Assembly (NCBI GenBank): GCA_965238025.1
Contig: OZ250162.1
Coordinates: 2,294,001-2,358,000, forward strand
DNA from: Pelagihabitans sp965238025
Lineage (GTDB): Bacteria; Bacteroidota; Bacteroidia; Flavobacteriales; Flavobacteriaceae
DNA length: 64,000 bases
Direction: 5' to 3'
The first letter of the stretch is position 1, and each line of letters starts with the position of its first letter. A program made the translations under genes and the position numbers. Shown piece by piece: positions 16,896 through 23,999 of the stretch. Under the pieces are notes generated by a model. That model saw only the letters and a program-made list of their open reading frames with translations. It did not search any database and was not told the origin of the DNA.

Positions 16896-17963
16896 ATGAA
16901 CACAAAACCAGTACGGGAAGGCGAAGAACTTAATGAGGTAAACCTCAAGAAATTCCTGCTTGAAAATAAGCTGATAGTTGATACAGAGACAAAATTATCC
17001 GTTACGCAATTCTCTAACGGATTCTCGAACCTGACCTATTTGTTGCAAATTGAAGATAAGGAATATGTTTTGCGCAGGCCCCCATTTGCTGCACCGAAAC
17101 GAGGTCACGATATGGGCCGGGAGTATAAGGTAATTCATAAACTCAATTCCGTTTTTGATAAGACACCCCGAGCATTTGCCTATACCGAAGACACTGCGAT
17201 TATCGGAGCGCCTTTTTATATCATGAGTAAGGTAGAGGGGGAGATTTTAACGGCTAGGGAAGCACACAAAAGGCAGGTTGCACCTGAAGAATTTAAAACG
17301 ATATCAAATACTTGGCTCGATACCTTTGTTGCCTTTCATGATATTGATTACATGGCAGCGGGATTAGAAGATCTCGGGAGGCCAGAAGGCTATGTGGAAC
17401 GTCAGGTGACCAATTGGGGAAAACAGTATTTGTCAGCAGCGACTGATGAGGTACCCGCTGCAAAAAGGGTAATGACATGGATGCAGGAAAGTCAACCGAA
17501 GCAATACGATTATACCTTGATTCACAACGATTTTAAGTACGACAATGTAGTTTTTAAAGATAATTCTTGGAGGGAAATCACCGCCATCTTGGATTGGGAA
17601 ATGTGCACTTTGGGCGACCCGCTCATGGATTTAGGTACATCTTTAGGGTATTGGACGACGGCTAAAGACCCGGATTTTATGAAGCAAGGTTTGCAATCAC
17701 CAACAGTTATGGAAGGCAACCCATCAAGAACAGAAATTGTTCAGCAATATGCCCTTAAAAGTGGACGGAATATTGATAACCTGATTTTTTATTATGCGTA
17801 CGGACTCTTTAAAATTGCTGTCATCGCACAACAGATTTATTATCGGTACAAGCATGGTCATACCAGCGACCCAAAATTTGCCCACCTAAACAAGGCATCT
17901 GAATTATGTTGTAATACCGCATGGCAAGCTATCCAAAAAAACAAAATCGATAATTTGTATTAG
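16896..17963 (+). CDS. APH-type phosphotransferase (ACAD10/11 kinase-like)
   Basis: 355 residues of the aminoglycoside phosphotransferase/choline kinase fold. Visible: FSNGFSNLTYLLQI (nucleotide loop), YVLRRPPF (ATP Lys/Arg), GAPFYIMSKVEGE, catalytic loop LIHNDFKYDNVVF and metal-binding ILDWEMCTLGDPLMDLG. YVLRRPP and the LDWE-CTLGDP stretch are typical of the family partnered with acyl-CoA dehydrogenases. Predicted to phosphorylate a hydroxyacyl-CoA; the Pseudomonas LvaA enzyme (levulinate pathway) and mammalian ACAD10/11 are the relevant precedents. Ends one base before the DUF1330 gene. Confidence 0.88.
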   Translation: MNTKPVREGEELNEVNLKKFLLENKLIVDTETKLSVTQFSNGFSNLTYLLQIEDKEYVLRRPPFAAPKRGHDMGREYKVIHKLNSVFDKTPRAFAYTEDTAIIGAPFYIMSKVEGEILTAREAHKRQVAPEEFKTISNTWLDTFVAFHDIDYMAAGLEDLGRPEGYVERQVTNWGKQYLSAATDEVPAAKRVMTWMQESQPKQYDYTLIHNDFKYDNVVFKDNSWREITAILDWEMCTLGDPLMDLGTSLGYWTTAKDPDFMKQGLQSPTVMEGNPSRTEIVQQYALKSGRNIDNLIFYYAYGLFKIAVIAQQIYYRYKHGHTSDPKFAHLNKASELCCNTAWQAIQKNKIDNLY

Positions 17964-17964
17964 T

Positions 17965-18348
17965 ATGGAAGAACAAGCGTATTTAGAAATCAATCAAGAA
18001 CAACTCAAAGCTTTTTTAAAAGCGCCGGCAGATAAAGCTGTGGTGATGTTGAACCTTTTAAAATATAAAGACCTAGTTCCCGAAACGGGGCTTTCAGGAA
18101 AAGAATCATATGCCAACTACATGCGGCAGGCGACTCCATTTTTTCAGAAGGCCAATGCAAAAGTGTTGTTTTTTGGATCACCAAAACATATGCTTATCGG
18201 CCCGGAGGAAGAAGAACTATGGGACGATGTGCTCCTGGTTAAATACGAAACCATTGGCGATTTTATGGGCATGGTAAAAGCCGAGGGGTATCCGTCTCAT
18301 TTAAGAGCACAAGCATTGGGCAATTCGAGATTGATTCATTGCCAATAA
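17965..18348 (+). CDS. DUF1330-family small protein
   Basis: 127 residues matching DUF1330 (dimeric alpha-beta barrel): YLEINQEQLKAFLKAPADKAVVMLNLLKYKD, YANYMRQATPFFQKANAKVLFFG, WDDVLLVKYETIGDFMGMV and a terminal SRLIHC. Family members have no established enzymatic role. The gene begins one base after the kinase stop codon, the tightest spacing in this cluster, so the two products may act together, in the way small LvaB is needed by the LvaA kinase in Pseudomonas (positional analogy only; no sequence relation is claimed). Confidence 0.85.
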   Translation: MEEQAYLEINQEQLKAFLKAPADKAVVMLNLLKYKDLVPETGLSGKESYANYMRQATPFFQKANAKVLFFGSPKHMLIGPEEEELWDDVLLVKYETIGDFMGMVKAEGYPSHLRAQALGNSRLIHCQ

Positions 18349-18517
18349 AAGTGTGAGATTATAAATTAGAAGTACAAAATAAGAAATTGAAAAAGTAAAG
18401 AAATAAAAATAGTTATAAAGTAAAGTTCCTCTTCTGTCACCCTGAGCGGAGTCGAAGGGCAGGTTAAACAAGGTGTAACAAAAGGTTGAGAATAAATAAA
18501 AAACTTAATTTAAACAG

Positions 18518-18537
18518 ATTCCCTCCTCCGAGGGAAT
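18518..18537 (+). repeat. 20-base hairpin repeat, copy b
   Basis: ATTCCCTC-CTCC-GAGGGAAT with the same AACAG and GAAAA flanks. It contains an in-frame ATG (18536) for the next gene, which I take as fortuitous because the next ATG (18557) gives a normal SDR N terminus. A GTCACCCTGAGCGGAGTCGAAGG arm lies at 18436-18458 in the same gap. Confidence 0.85.
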
Positions 18538-18556
18538 GAAAAGAAATATTTTTCAA

Positions 18557-19312
18557 ATGAACCTAGAAAACAAAATAGTAATCATAACAGGAGCTGGAAG
18601 CGGCATCGGCGCAGCCACCGCCAAACTTTTTGGTACGCATAAATCACAGGTCATTGTTTCCGATATCAATCTAAACAATGCAGAGAAAGTGGCCAATGAA
18701 ATTAAGGAAGCGGGTGGTACTGCATCTGCCATAAAAACCGACGTGACCCAATTTGACCAAGTAGAAGAATTGATTGCCAAAACGGTAGAAGAACATGGTC
18801 GGTTAGATGTCATTGTCAACAATGCAGGAATAGGAGGAAAGCATCAATTAAAAACAGCAGACCATACACATGACGATTGGCACAATGTGATTGCCGTAAA
18901 CCAAACAGGGGTTTTTTATTGTATGAAAGTGGCCATTAAACAAATGCTGGAACAAGGGCATGGGAGTATGGTGAATGTTGCTTCACTGGCTGGTTTAAAG
19001 GCATCGGGCAACAACCTGTCCTATTCTGCCAGTAAATTTGCTGTGGTAGGGATGACCAAATCCGCAGCTTTGGAGTATGGTCGCAAAAATATCAGGATCA
19101 ATGCCGTATGTCCGGGCTTTACCCATTCTGCATTATTGGAACAATTGTTATCCGTTAGCCCGGATATGGGCGATAAGTTAAAACGATTTATTCCGATGGG
19201 ACGATTTGGTGAGGCCGATGAAATTGCTGAGGCCATCTGTTGGTTGGCATCTGAAAATTCAAAATTCATAACAGGGCAAACCATTACCTTAGACGGAGGC
19301 ACATCGCTTTAA
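18557..19312 (+). CDS. Short-chain dehydrogenase/reductase
   Basis: 251 residues starting MNLENKIVIITGAGSGIG. Classical SDR features: TGAGSGIGAATA, VSDINLNNAE (Asp at the end of strand two favours NAD), NNAGIGG, catalytic Ser in VNVASLAG, Tyr-Lys in YSASKFA and C-terminal FITGQTITLDGG. The start at 18557 is chosen because the upstream ATG lies inside a hairpin repeat. Probably a 3-hydroxyacyl-CoA dehydrogenase step, positioned after the kinase/ACAD pair and before the enoyl-CoA isomerase. Confidence 0.87.
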   Translation: MNLENKIVIITGAGSGIGAATAKLFGTHKSQVIVSDINLNNAEKVANEIKEAGGTASAIKTDVTQFDQVEELIAKTVEEHGRLDVIVNNAGIGGKHQLKTADHTHDDWHNVIAVNQTGVFYCMKVAIKQMLEQGHGSMVNVASLAGLKASGNNLSYSASKFAVVGMTKSAALEYGRKNIRINAVCPGFTHSALLEQLLSVSPDMGDKLKRFIPMGRFGEADEIAEAICWLASENSKFITGQTITLDGGTSL

Positions 19313-19328
19313 AAAATAAAAACAAGGA

Positions 19329-20099
19329 ATGAGTAATTTAATACTGACAAAAAAGGAAAACTATACTATTGTTCAGATGAACCGGGGTAAGGTGAATGCC
19401 ATTAATTTTGAAATGGTAAGAGAGCTTCAGGAAGTTTTCCGTTCCCTTGAAAATGACGATGGGGTCAAGGGTGTAATTTTAAGCGGACAGCCACATTACT
19501 TTTCCGCAGGTCTGGATTTGATAGAATTGTATCAATACGACAAGGAAGAGATAACTGCATTTTTTTCGGCATTTGGCTCCCTTTACCTACAACTGACACA
19601 GTTCAAAAAGCCTTTTATATCTGCAATTACAGGATATTCACCTGCCGGAGGTTGTGTTTTAGCGGTAGCCAGTGATAATCGTTATATGGCCCAAGGGGAA
19701 AAGTACATGATTGGTTTAAACGAGGTTGCCGTAAATATTCAGATAAGTCAGAACTTGACTGAAATCTATGCCTTTTGGATGGGCTACGGATTGGCAAGTA
19801 GGTATATTCTAGAAGGGAAACTTTTATCAGGTAAAGAAGCGGTGGCGGCTGGATTGGTTGACGAATTGGTACCCTTGGAAAAAGTACTTGAACGTGCCGA
19901 AAAACAAATGCAGCGTTATATGATGGCAGATCAGGAGATCTTCATGAATACCAAAAAGAAGCTCCGAAAGCATTTATGGAATAAGCTAGATTTGAATGCC
20001 GAAAATTCCCTTAAAGAAGCATCAGAACTTTGGTGGAAACCTGAGATACGTGCTAAAATGAAGACTTATGTCGAGAGTTTTTCAAGCAAAAAGAAATAA
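19329..20099 (+). CDS. Enoyl-CoA hydratase/isomerase, ECI1-like
   Basis: 256 residues of the crotonase fold. VNAINFEMVRELQEVF, SAGLDLIELY (oxyanion hole) and SAITGYSPAGGCVLAVASDNRYM, followed by MIGLNEVAV. The PAGGC and GLNE sequences resemble mitochondrial delta3-delta2-enoyl-CoA isomerase (ECI1) more than hydratases, which carry two catalytic Glu residues. Expected to move a misplaced double bond into the 2-position so that oxidation can continue. Lies 16 bases after the SDR gene. Confidence 0.85.
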   Translation: MSNLILTKKENYTIVQMNRGKVNAINFEMVRELQEVFRSLENDDGVKGVILSGQPHYFSAGLDLIELYQYDKEEITAFFSAFGSLYLQLTQFKKPFISAITGYSPAGGCVLAVASDNRYMAQGEKYMIGLNEVAVNIQISQNLTEIYAFWMGYGLASRYILEGKLLSGKEAVAAGLVDELVPLEKVLERAEKQMQRYMMADQEIFMNTKKKLRKHLWNKLDLNAENSLKEASELWWKPEIRAKMKTYVESFSSKKK

Positions 20100-20113
20100 A
20101 AAAGTATGATTTA

Positions 20114-20160
20114 AAGTCGGAAGTCGGAAGTCGGAAGTCGGAAGTCGGAAGTCGGAAGTC
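20114..20160 (+). repeat. Heptanucleotide tandem array (AGTCGGA), short
   Basis: Six to seven copies of the 7-mer AGTCGGA immediately after the isomerase gene. The unit is the same as in the longer array at 21342-21430. A GAGCGGAGTCGAAG arm follows at 20189-20213. Confidence 0.9.
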
Positions 20161-20280
20161 TAAAATAGCAGAGGATAGAACCCCTTCCCATCGCTTTGAG
20201 CGGAGTCGAAGAGCTACATCACTAAAAGATCGAAAACCGAGAGATTGATTTTTAATAAAAATTGAAATATTATTAATTAG

Positions 20281-20313
20281 ATTCCCTCCCGATAGCTATC
20301 GGGATCTGGGAAT
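20281..20313 (+). repeat. Hairpin repeat, copy c, with nested palindrome
   Basis: The ATTCCC and GGGAAT arms are separated by 21 bases instead of 8 because a perfect 16-base palindrome, CCCGATAGCTATCGGG (20288-20303), sits in the loop. Followed by GAAAA and the start codon of the reductase at 20334. This looks like one palindrome inserted in another. Confidence 0.8.
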
Positions 20314-20333
20314 GAAAAATAAAGAACATAGCT

Positions 20334-21335
20334 ATGAACAAACAACTATTATTTGTAAAGAGACCAGAAGGCGAAGCCAATGCATCCACTTGGTCGTTAG
20401 AAACGAATCCGATTCCTGAAATCGGAGAAGGTCAAATCCTTGTCAAACAGCATTATGTTTCCTTAGATCCTGCGATGCGTGGTTGGATGAACGACAGTAA
20501 ATCATATATCGCCCCAATGGAAATTGGTTCGGTAATGCGTGCCGGTGCCGTGGGTGAAGTGGTCGAATCGAAAAACCCAAAATTTCAAGTTGGGCAGTAT
20601 GTAGTAGGCACGGGCGGAGTGCAACAATATGCCGCAACTGATGGAAAAGGATATTATCCCGTAGACCCTAAAATGGCACCCTTACCCACCTATATAGGTA
20701 CCTTGGGCATGCCTGGGATGACGGCATATTTTGGGATAACCGAAGTTGGTAAAATAAAGGAGGGTGATGTTGTGCTCGTTTCCGGGGCAGCAGGTGCCGT
20801 AGGTAGTATTGTTGGTCAAGTTGCAAAAATCAAGGGCTGCACGGTAGTCGGTATCGCAGGAGGTATTGATAAGTGCAAATACGTTGTAGATGAATTGGGC
20901 TTTGATGCCTGTATTGATTATAAGAATGAAAATGTACAAGAGCGCCTAAAAGAAGAATGCCCAAAAGGCTTGGATGTATATTTTGATAATGTAGGTGGGG
21001 AGATTTTAGACATTGCGTTAAGTCGTCTACGTATGCATGCCCGTATCGTGATTTGCGGTGCCATATCCCAATACAACAATAAACAGGCGGTAAAAGGCCC
21101 GAGCAATTACCTATCGCTTTTGGTAAACCGCGCTACAATGCAAGGGATGGTCGTTTTTGATTATGCTTCCAGATATATGGAAGGTGCTCAAGTTTTAGGT
21201 GGATGGATGGCCCAAGGAAAACTAAAAACTCGGGAAGATGTCTATGAGGGTATCGAGAATTTCCCTGATACATATGCCAGACTTTTTTCAGGCGACAAGA
21301 TGGGAAAATTGGTTTTGAAGGTAATAGAGGAATAG
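20334..21335 (+). CDS. Medium-chain NADP-dependent reductase, PTGR/CurA type
   Basis: 333 residues, zinc-independent MDR family. LVKQHYVSLDPAMRGWMND near the N terminus, LGMPGMTAYFGITEVGKIKEGDVVLVSGAAGAVGSIVGQVAK (NADPH-binding AXXGXXG), YKNENVQERLKEECP and VYFDNVGGEILDIAL. This matches prostaglandin reductase/leukotriene B4 dehydrogenase-like enzymes that reduce the double bond of alpha,beta-unsaturated ketones or aldehydes. In this cluster it may process unsaturated acyl intermediates or aldehydes (inference). Confidence 0.88.
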   Translation: MNKQLLFVKRPEGEANASTWSLETNPIPEIGEGQILVKQHYVSLDPAMRGWMNDSKSYIAPMEIGSVMRAGAVGEVVESKNPKFQVGQYVVGTGGVQQYAATDGKGYYPVDPKMAPLPTYIGTLGMPGMTAYFGITEVGKIKEGDVVLVSGAAGAVGSIVGQVAKIKGCTVVGIAGGIDKCKYVVDELGFDACIDYKNENVQERLKEECPKGLDVYFDNVGGEILDIALSRLRMHARIVICGAISQYNNKQAVKGPSNYLSLLVNRATMQGMVVFDYASRYMEGAQVLGGWMAQGKLKTREDVYEGIENFPDTYARLFSGDKMGKLVLKVIEE

Positions 21336-21341
21336 TTTATT

Positions 21342-21430
21342 AGAAGTCGGAAGTCGGAAGTCGGAAGTCGGAAGTCGGAAGTCGGAAGTCGGAAGTCGGA
21401 AGTCGGAAGTCGGAAGTCGGAAGTCGGAAG
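21342..21430 (+). repeat. Heptanucleotide tandem array (AGTCGGA), long
   Basis: About twelve near-perfect copies of the AGTCGGA unit just after the reductase stop codon. Followed by a GTCATTTTAAGCGCAGTCGAG arm at 21437-21457. Confidence 0.92.
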
Positions 21431-21507
21431 AAGACTGTCATTTTAAGCGCAGTCGAGAACCTAGGAACTCGATGGCGTAATTAAAAACTCAAACCAAAAT
21501 TCAACAG

Positions 21508-21527
21508 ATTCCCTCCTTCAAGGGAAT
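21508..21527 (+). repeat. 20-base hairpin repeat, copy d
   Basis: ATTCCCTC-CTTC-AAGGGAAT with one mismatch at the loop-closing pair. AACAG flank is kept and the downstream flank is CAAAAA. Lies 18 bases before the start codon at 21546. Confidence 0.85.
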
Positions 21528-21545
21528 CAAAAAAGTAGCTTACTC

Positions 21546-22520
21546 ATGAAAGCAATACGATGTAAAGCATACGGCCCACCTTCTTCCTTGATCTTGGAAG
21601 AAGTAGAAAACCTTCGGCCTAAAGCCAAAGAAGTTTTAGTTGAGGTCAAAGCCTGTGGACTTAACTTTCCGGATACCTTGATCATACAAGGGCTGTATCA
21701 ATTTAAACCTGATTTGCCATTTACCCCAGGAAGTGATTTGGCGGGGATAGTAAAGGAGATAGGAGAAGGGGTAACCCATTTAAAAGTCGGTCAAGAGGTT
21801 TTTGGTTTTGTGGCACACGGTGCATTAGCTGAGGAAGTTCTGGTGCCAGCCAGTGCCTGTTTTCCAAAACCAAAACAAATGGATTTCCCTACCGCGGCCT
21901 CATTTATGATGGCCTACGGCACTTCCTATCATGCCCTAAAAGACAGGGCAAAACTTGCTGAAGGTGAAACATTGCTTGTTTTGGGAGCTTCGGGCGGTGT
22001 GGGGCTCGCCGCTGTGGAATTGGCAAAATTAATGGGGGCAAAAGTTATTGCTGCAGCTTCCACTGATGAGAAATTGGCCTTGTGCCAAGAGTATGGTGCC
22101 GATGAAACAATCAATTATGTCACCCAGGATTTGAAGTCTACGATTAAGGAAATGACCAATGGCAAAGGTGTTGATGTGGTCTACGACCCCGTAGGCGGCA
22201 CCTATTCCGAAGCGGCCCTAAGGGGTGTGGCAAGGAACGGACGATATTTGGTGGTCGGATTTGCGGCAGGGGACATCCCTAAAATTCCACTCAACCTTCC
22301 TCTTTTAAAAGAGGCAGCTATCATTGGTGTATTTTGGGGCGCTTTTGCCATGAAAAACCCTAAGGCAAATATGCAAAACACAATGACCCTGATGCAATGG
22401 CATGCCGAAGGTAAATTAAAACCGCACATTCACGCCATTTATAATTTGGTGGATACCCCAAAAGCCTTGGAAGAAATGACCAATCGAAAAGTGAGAGGGA
22501 AATTGGTGATAACGGTTTAG
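21546..22520 (+). CDS. NADPH:quinone reductase-like medium-chain oxidoreductase
   Basis: 324 residues. LVEVKACGLNFPDTLIIQGLYQFKPDLPFTPGSDLAG, GYVxxG replaced by VFGFVAHGALAEEV, the NADPH-binding LLVLGASGGVGLAAVELAKLMGA and VDVVYDPVGGTYSEAALR place it in the zinc-less QOR subgroup. These enzymes reduce quinones or the C=C bond of enoyl compounds, including some acyl-CoAs. Fourth redox enzyme of the cluster; cannot be assigned to a step. Confidence 0.87.
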   Translation: MKAIRCKAYGPPSSLILEEVENLRPKAKEVLVEVKACGLNFPDTLIIQGLYQFKPDLPFTPGSDLAGIVKEIGEGVTHLKVGQEVFGFVAHGALAEEVLVPASACFPKPKQMDFPTAASFMMAYGTSYHALKDRAKLAEGETLLVLGASGGVGLAAVELAKLMGAKVIAAASTDEKLALCQEYGADETINYVTQDLKSTIKEMTNGKGVDVVYDPVGGTYSEAALRGVARNGRYLVVGFAAGDIPKIPLNLPLLKEAAIIGVFWGAFAMKNPKANMQNTMTLMQWHAEGKLKPHIHAIYNLVDTPKALEEMTNRKVRGKLVITV

Positions 22521-22629
22521 AAAAGGTCACCCTTGAGCGCTGACCGGAATGAGTCTTTCAGGCTGGCAGTTGAAAGGTGTTGAGTACTGATGTGGATTAA
22601 AGTATAAAAGATTCATTATTATGAAACAG

Positions 22630-22649
22630 ATTCCTGTCTTCACAGGAAT
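22630..22649 (+). repeat. 20-base hairpin repeat, copy e (compensated stem)
   Basis: ATTCCTGT-CTTC-ACAGGAAT: three stem pairs differ from copies a and b, yet both arms changed together so the 8-base stem is still perfect and the CTTC loop is kept. AACAG and GAAA flanks are present. 14 bases before the start codon at 22664. Confidence 0.85.
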
Positions 22650-22663
22650 GAAACTAGAAAGAT

Positions 22664-23401
22664 ATGAGATTAAAAGATAAAGTAGCGATAGTAACCGGCG
22701 GATCTAGAGGAATAGGCCAGGCCGTATCAGAATTATTTGCTAAAGAAGGGGCCAGCGTGGTAATCGTAGATCTACTCCCGCAGGGCCAAGAGGTCGCCGA
22801 AGGTATTACTTCCAATGGAGGGAAAGCGGAGTTTCATTCCGTTTCCGTGACGGACAAATCTGCCATTGAAAAGTGCTTTGCCCTAATCAATGAAAAGTAT
22901 GGAAAGATAGATATCCTGATTAACAATGCAGGAATCACCCGTGACCGTACCTTGGAAAAAATGAGCGAGGACGAGTTTGATGCCGTTATCGAAGTAAACC
23001 TTAAGGGCGTTTTCTTATGTACCCAAGCGGCGGTGCCTTATATGAAGGCGAACAAATATGGTAGGATCGTAAGCGCAGCCTCCAATGTAGGGTTGCGTGG
23101 TAATTTTGGGCAGACCAATTATGCGGCCACCAAGGCGGGGGTCATTGCGATGTCAAAAACATGGACGGTTGAATTTGGAAAACATGGCATTACCGCCAAT
23201 GCCATCGCCCCTGGTTTTACCATGACCGATATGGTCGACAAAATTCCAGAGGAACACTTTGCAGCTATTAAGGCAAGTATACCATTGAGAACGGTAGCAC
23301 AACCAATTGATATTGCCTATGGCTATTTGTACTTGGCTTCGGATGAAGCGCGTTTCGTTTCCGGAATTTGTTTAACGATCGATGGTGGAACCTCACGATA
23401 A
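22664..23401 (+). CDS. FabG-like 3-oxoacyl reductase (SDR)
   Basis: 245 residues, close to the FabG/PhaB consensus: VAIVTGGSRGIGQAVSELF, LINNAGITRDRTLEKMSEDEFDAVIEVNLKGVF, IVSAASNVGLRGNFGQTNYAATKAGVIAMSKTW and a terminal SGICLTIDGG. The VDLLP after strand two contains an Asp, which suggests NAD instead of the NADP of biosynthetic FabG. Coupled with the MaoC gene 10 bases downstream, so it may handle (R)-3-hydroxyacyl-CoA. Confidence 0.87.
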   Translation: MRLKDKVAIVTGGSRGIGQAVSELFAKEGASVVIVDLLPQGQEVAEGITSNGGKAEFHSVSVTDKSAIEKCFALINEKYGKIDILINNAGITRDRTLEKMSEDEFDAVIEVNLKGVFLCTQAAVPYMKANKYGRIVSAASNVGLRGNFGQTNYAATKAGVIAMSKTWTVEFGKHGITANAIAPGFTMTDMVDKIPEEHFAAIKASIPLRTVAQPIDIAYGYLYLASDEARFVSGICLTIDGGTSR

Positions 23402-23411
23402 ATTATAAGCT

Positions 23412-23876
23412 ATGGCCAAACTTGTACTTGAAAATTTAAACGAGCTAAAAGGGTTAAAAGGGAAATTACTACCGGAAGGGGAGTGGTTGACCGTAACCCA
23501 AGAAATGATCAATGATTTTGCCAAGGCTACCATGGACTTTCAATGGATACATGTTGATGTGGAAAAGGCAAAAGCACGTTCCCCATTTAAAAAAACCGTT
23601 GCCCATGGTTTTATGTCCGTATCACTTTTGTCCAAGATGCTGGGCGATGCCATTGAAGTAAAATCTGCAACAATGGGCGTAAATTATGGTTTGAATAAAG
23701 TCCGCTTTCCCATGCCGGTTTTGGTGGATAGTAGGTTGCGATTGCTTACCACTATTACGGACATAGAGAAGTACGGAGATACGGGACTTAAAACCACCTG
23801 GAACTGCACTGTTGAAATAGAGGGGCAAGAAAAACCAGCCTGCGTAGCCGAATTTTTAGGCTTGATGTTTGAATAA
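23412..23876 (+). CDS. MaoC-like (R)-specific enoyl-CoA hydratase, NodN type
   Basis: 154 residues, hot-dog fold. Hydratase signature: VTQEMINDFAKATMDFQWIHVDVEKAKARSPFKKTVAHGFMSVSLL, with the Asp/His pair of R-hydratases in the WIHVD-to-AHGF region. Catalyses addition of water to a trans-2-enoyl-CoA giving the R-hydroxy form, or the reverse. Partner of the FabG-like SDR. Such a pair can also feed hydroxyacyl-CoA into polyester synthesis, but no PHA synthase is present in the window. Confidence 0.85.
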   Translation: MAKLVLENLNELKGLKGKLLPEGEWLTVTQEMINDFAKATMDFQWIHVDVEKAKARSPFKKTVAHGFMSVSLLSKMLGDAIEVKSATMGVNYGLNKVRFPMPVLVDSRLRLLTTITDIEKYGDTGLKTTWNCTVEIEGQEKPACVAEFLGLMFE

Positions 23877-23934
23877 GACATCAATCAGTTAAAAATAAGA
23901 GGATTACATTCAATTATTTCTTAAATTAAGCGGT

Positions 23935-23961
23935 CATATAAAAATTTACCTTTTTTATATG
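23935..23961 (+). terminator. AT-rich hairpin after the MaoC gene
   Basis: CATATAAAAA (23935-23944) and TTTTTATATG (23952-23961) form a perfect 10-base stem around a 7-base loop, between the MaoC and acyl-CoA ligase genes. It could be a weak terminator or an operator for the ligase gene. The rest of the 123-base gap is featureless. Confidence 0.4.
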
Positions 23962-23999
23962 CTTCTTGAATGATGAAATATGAATCTTAAGCGCCTCGC

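Noticed and set aside
18536..18556. Alternative upstream start for the SDR at 18557
   Set aside because: The ATG at 18536 falls inside a conserved 20-base hairpin repeat, and the added residues KRNIFQ are not typical for SDRs.
23412..23876. Polyhydroxyalkanoate pathway (FabG-like plus MaoC)
   Set aside because: No PHA synthase (GxCxG) is present and both hydrolases at 30-32 kb have Ser nucleophiles; the WS/DGAT points to neutral lipid instead.
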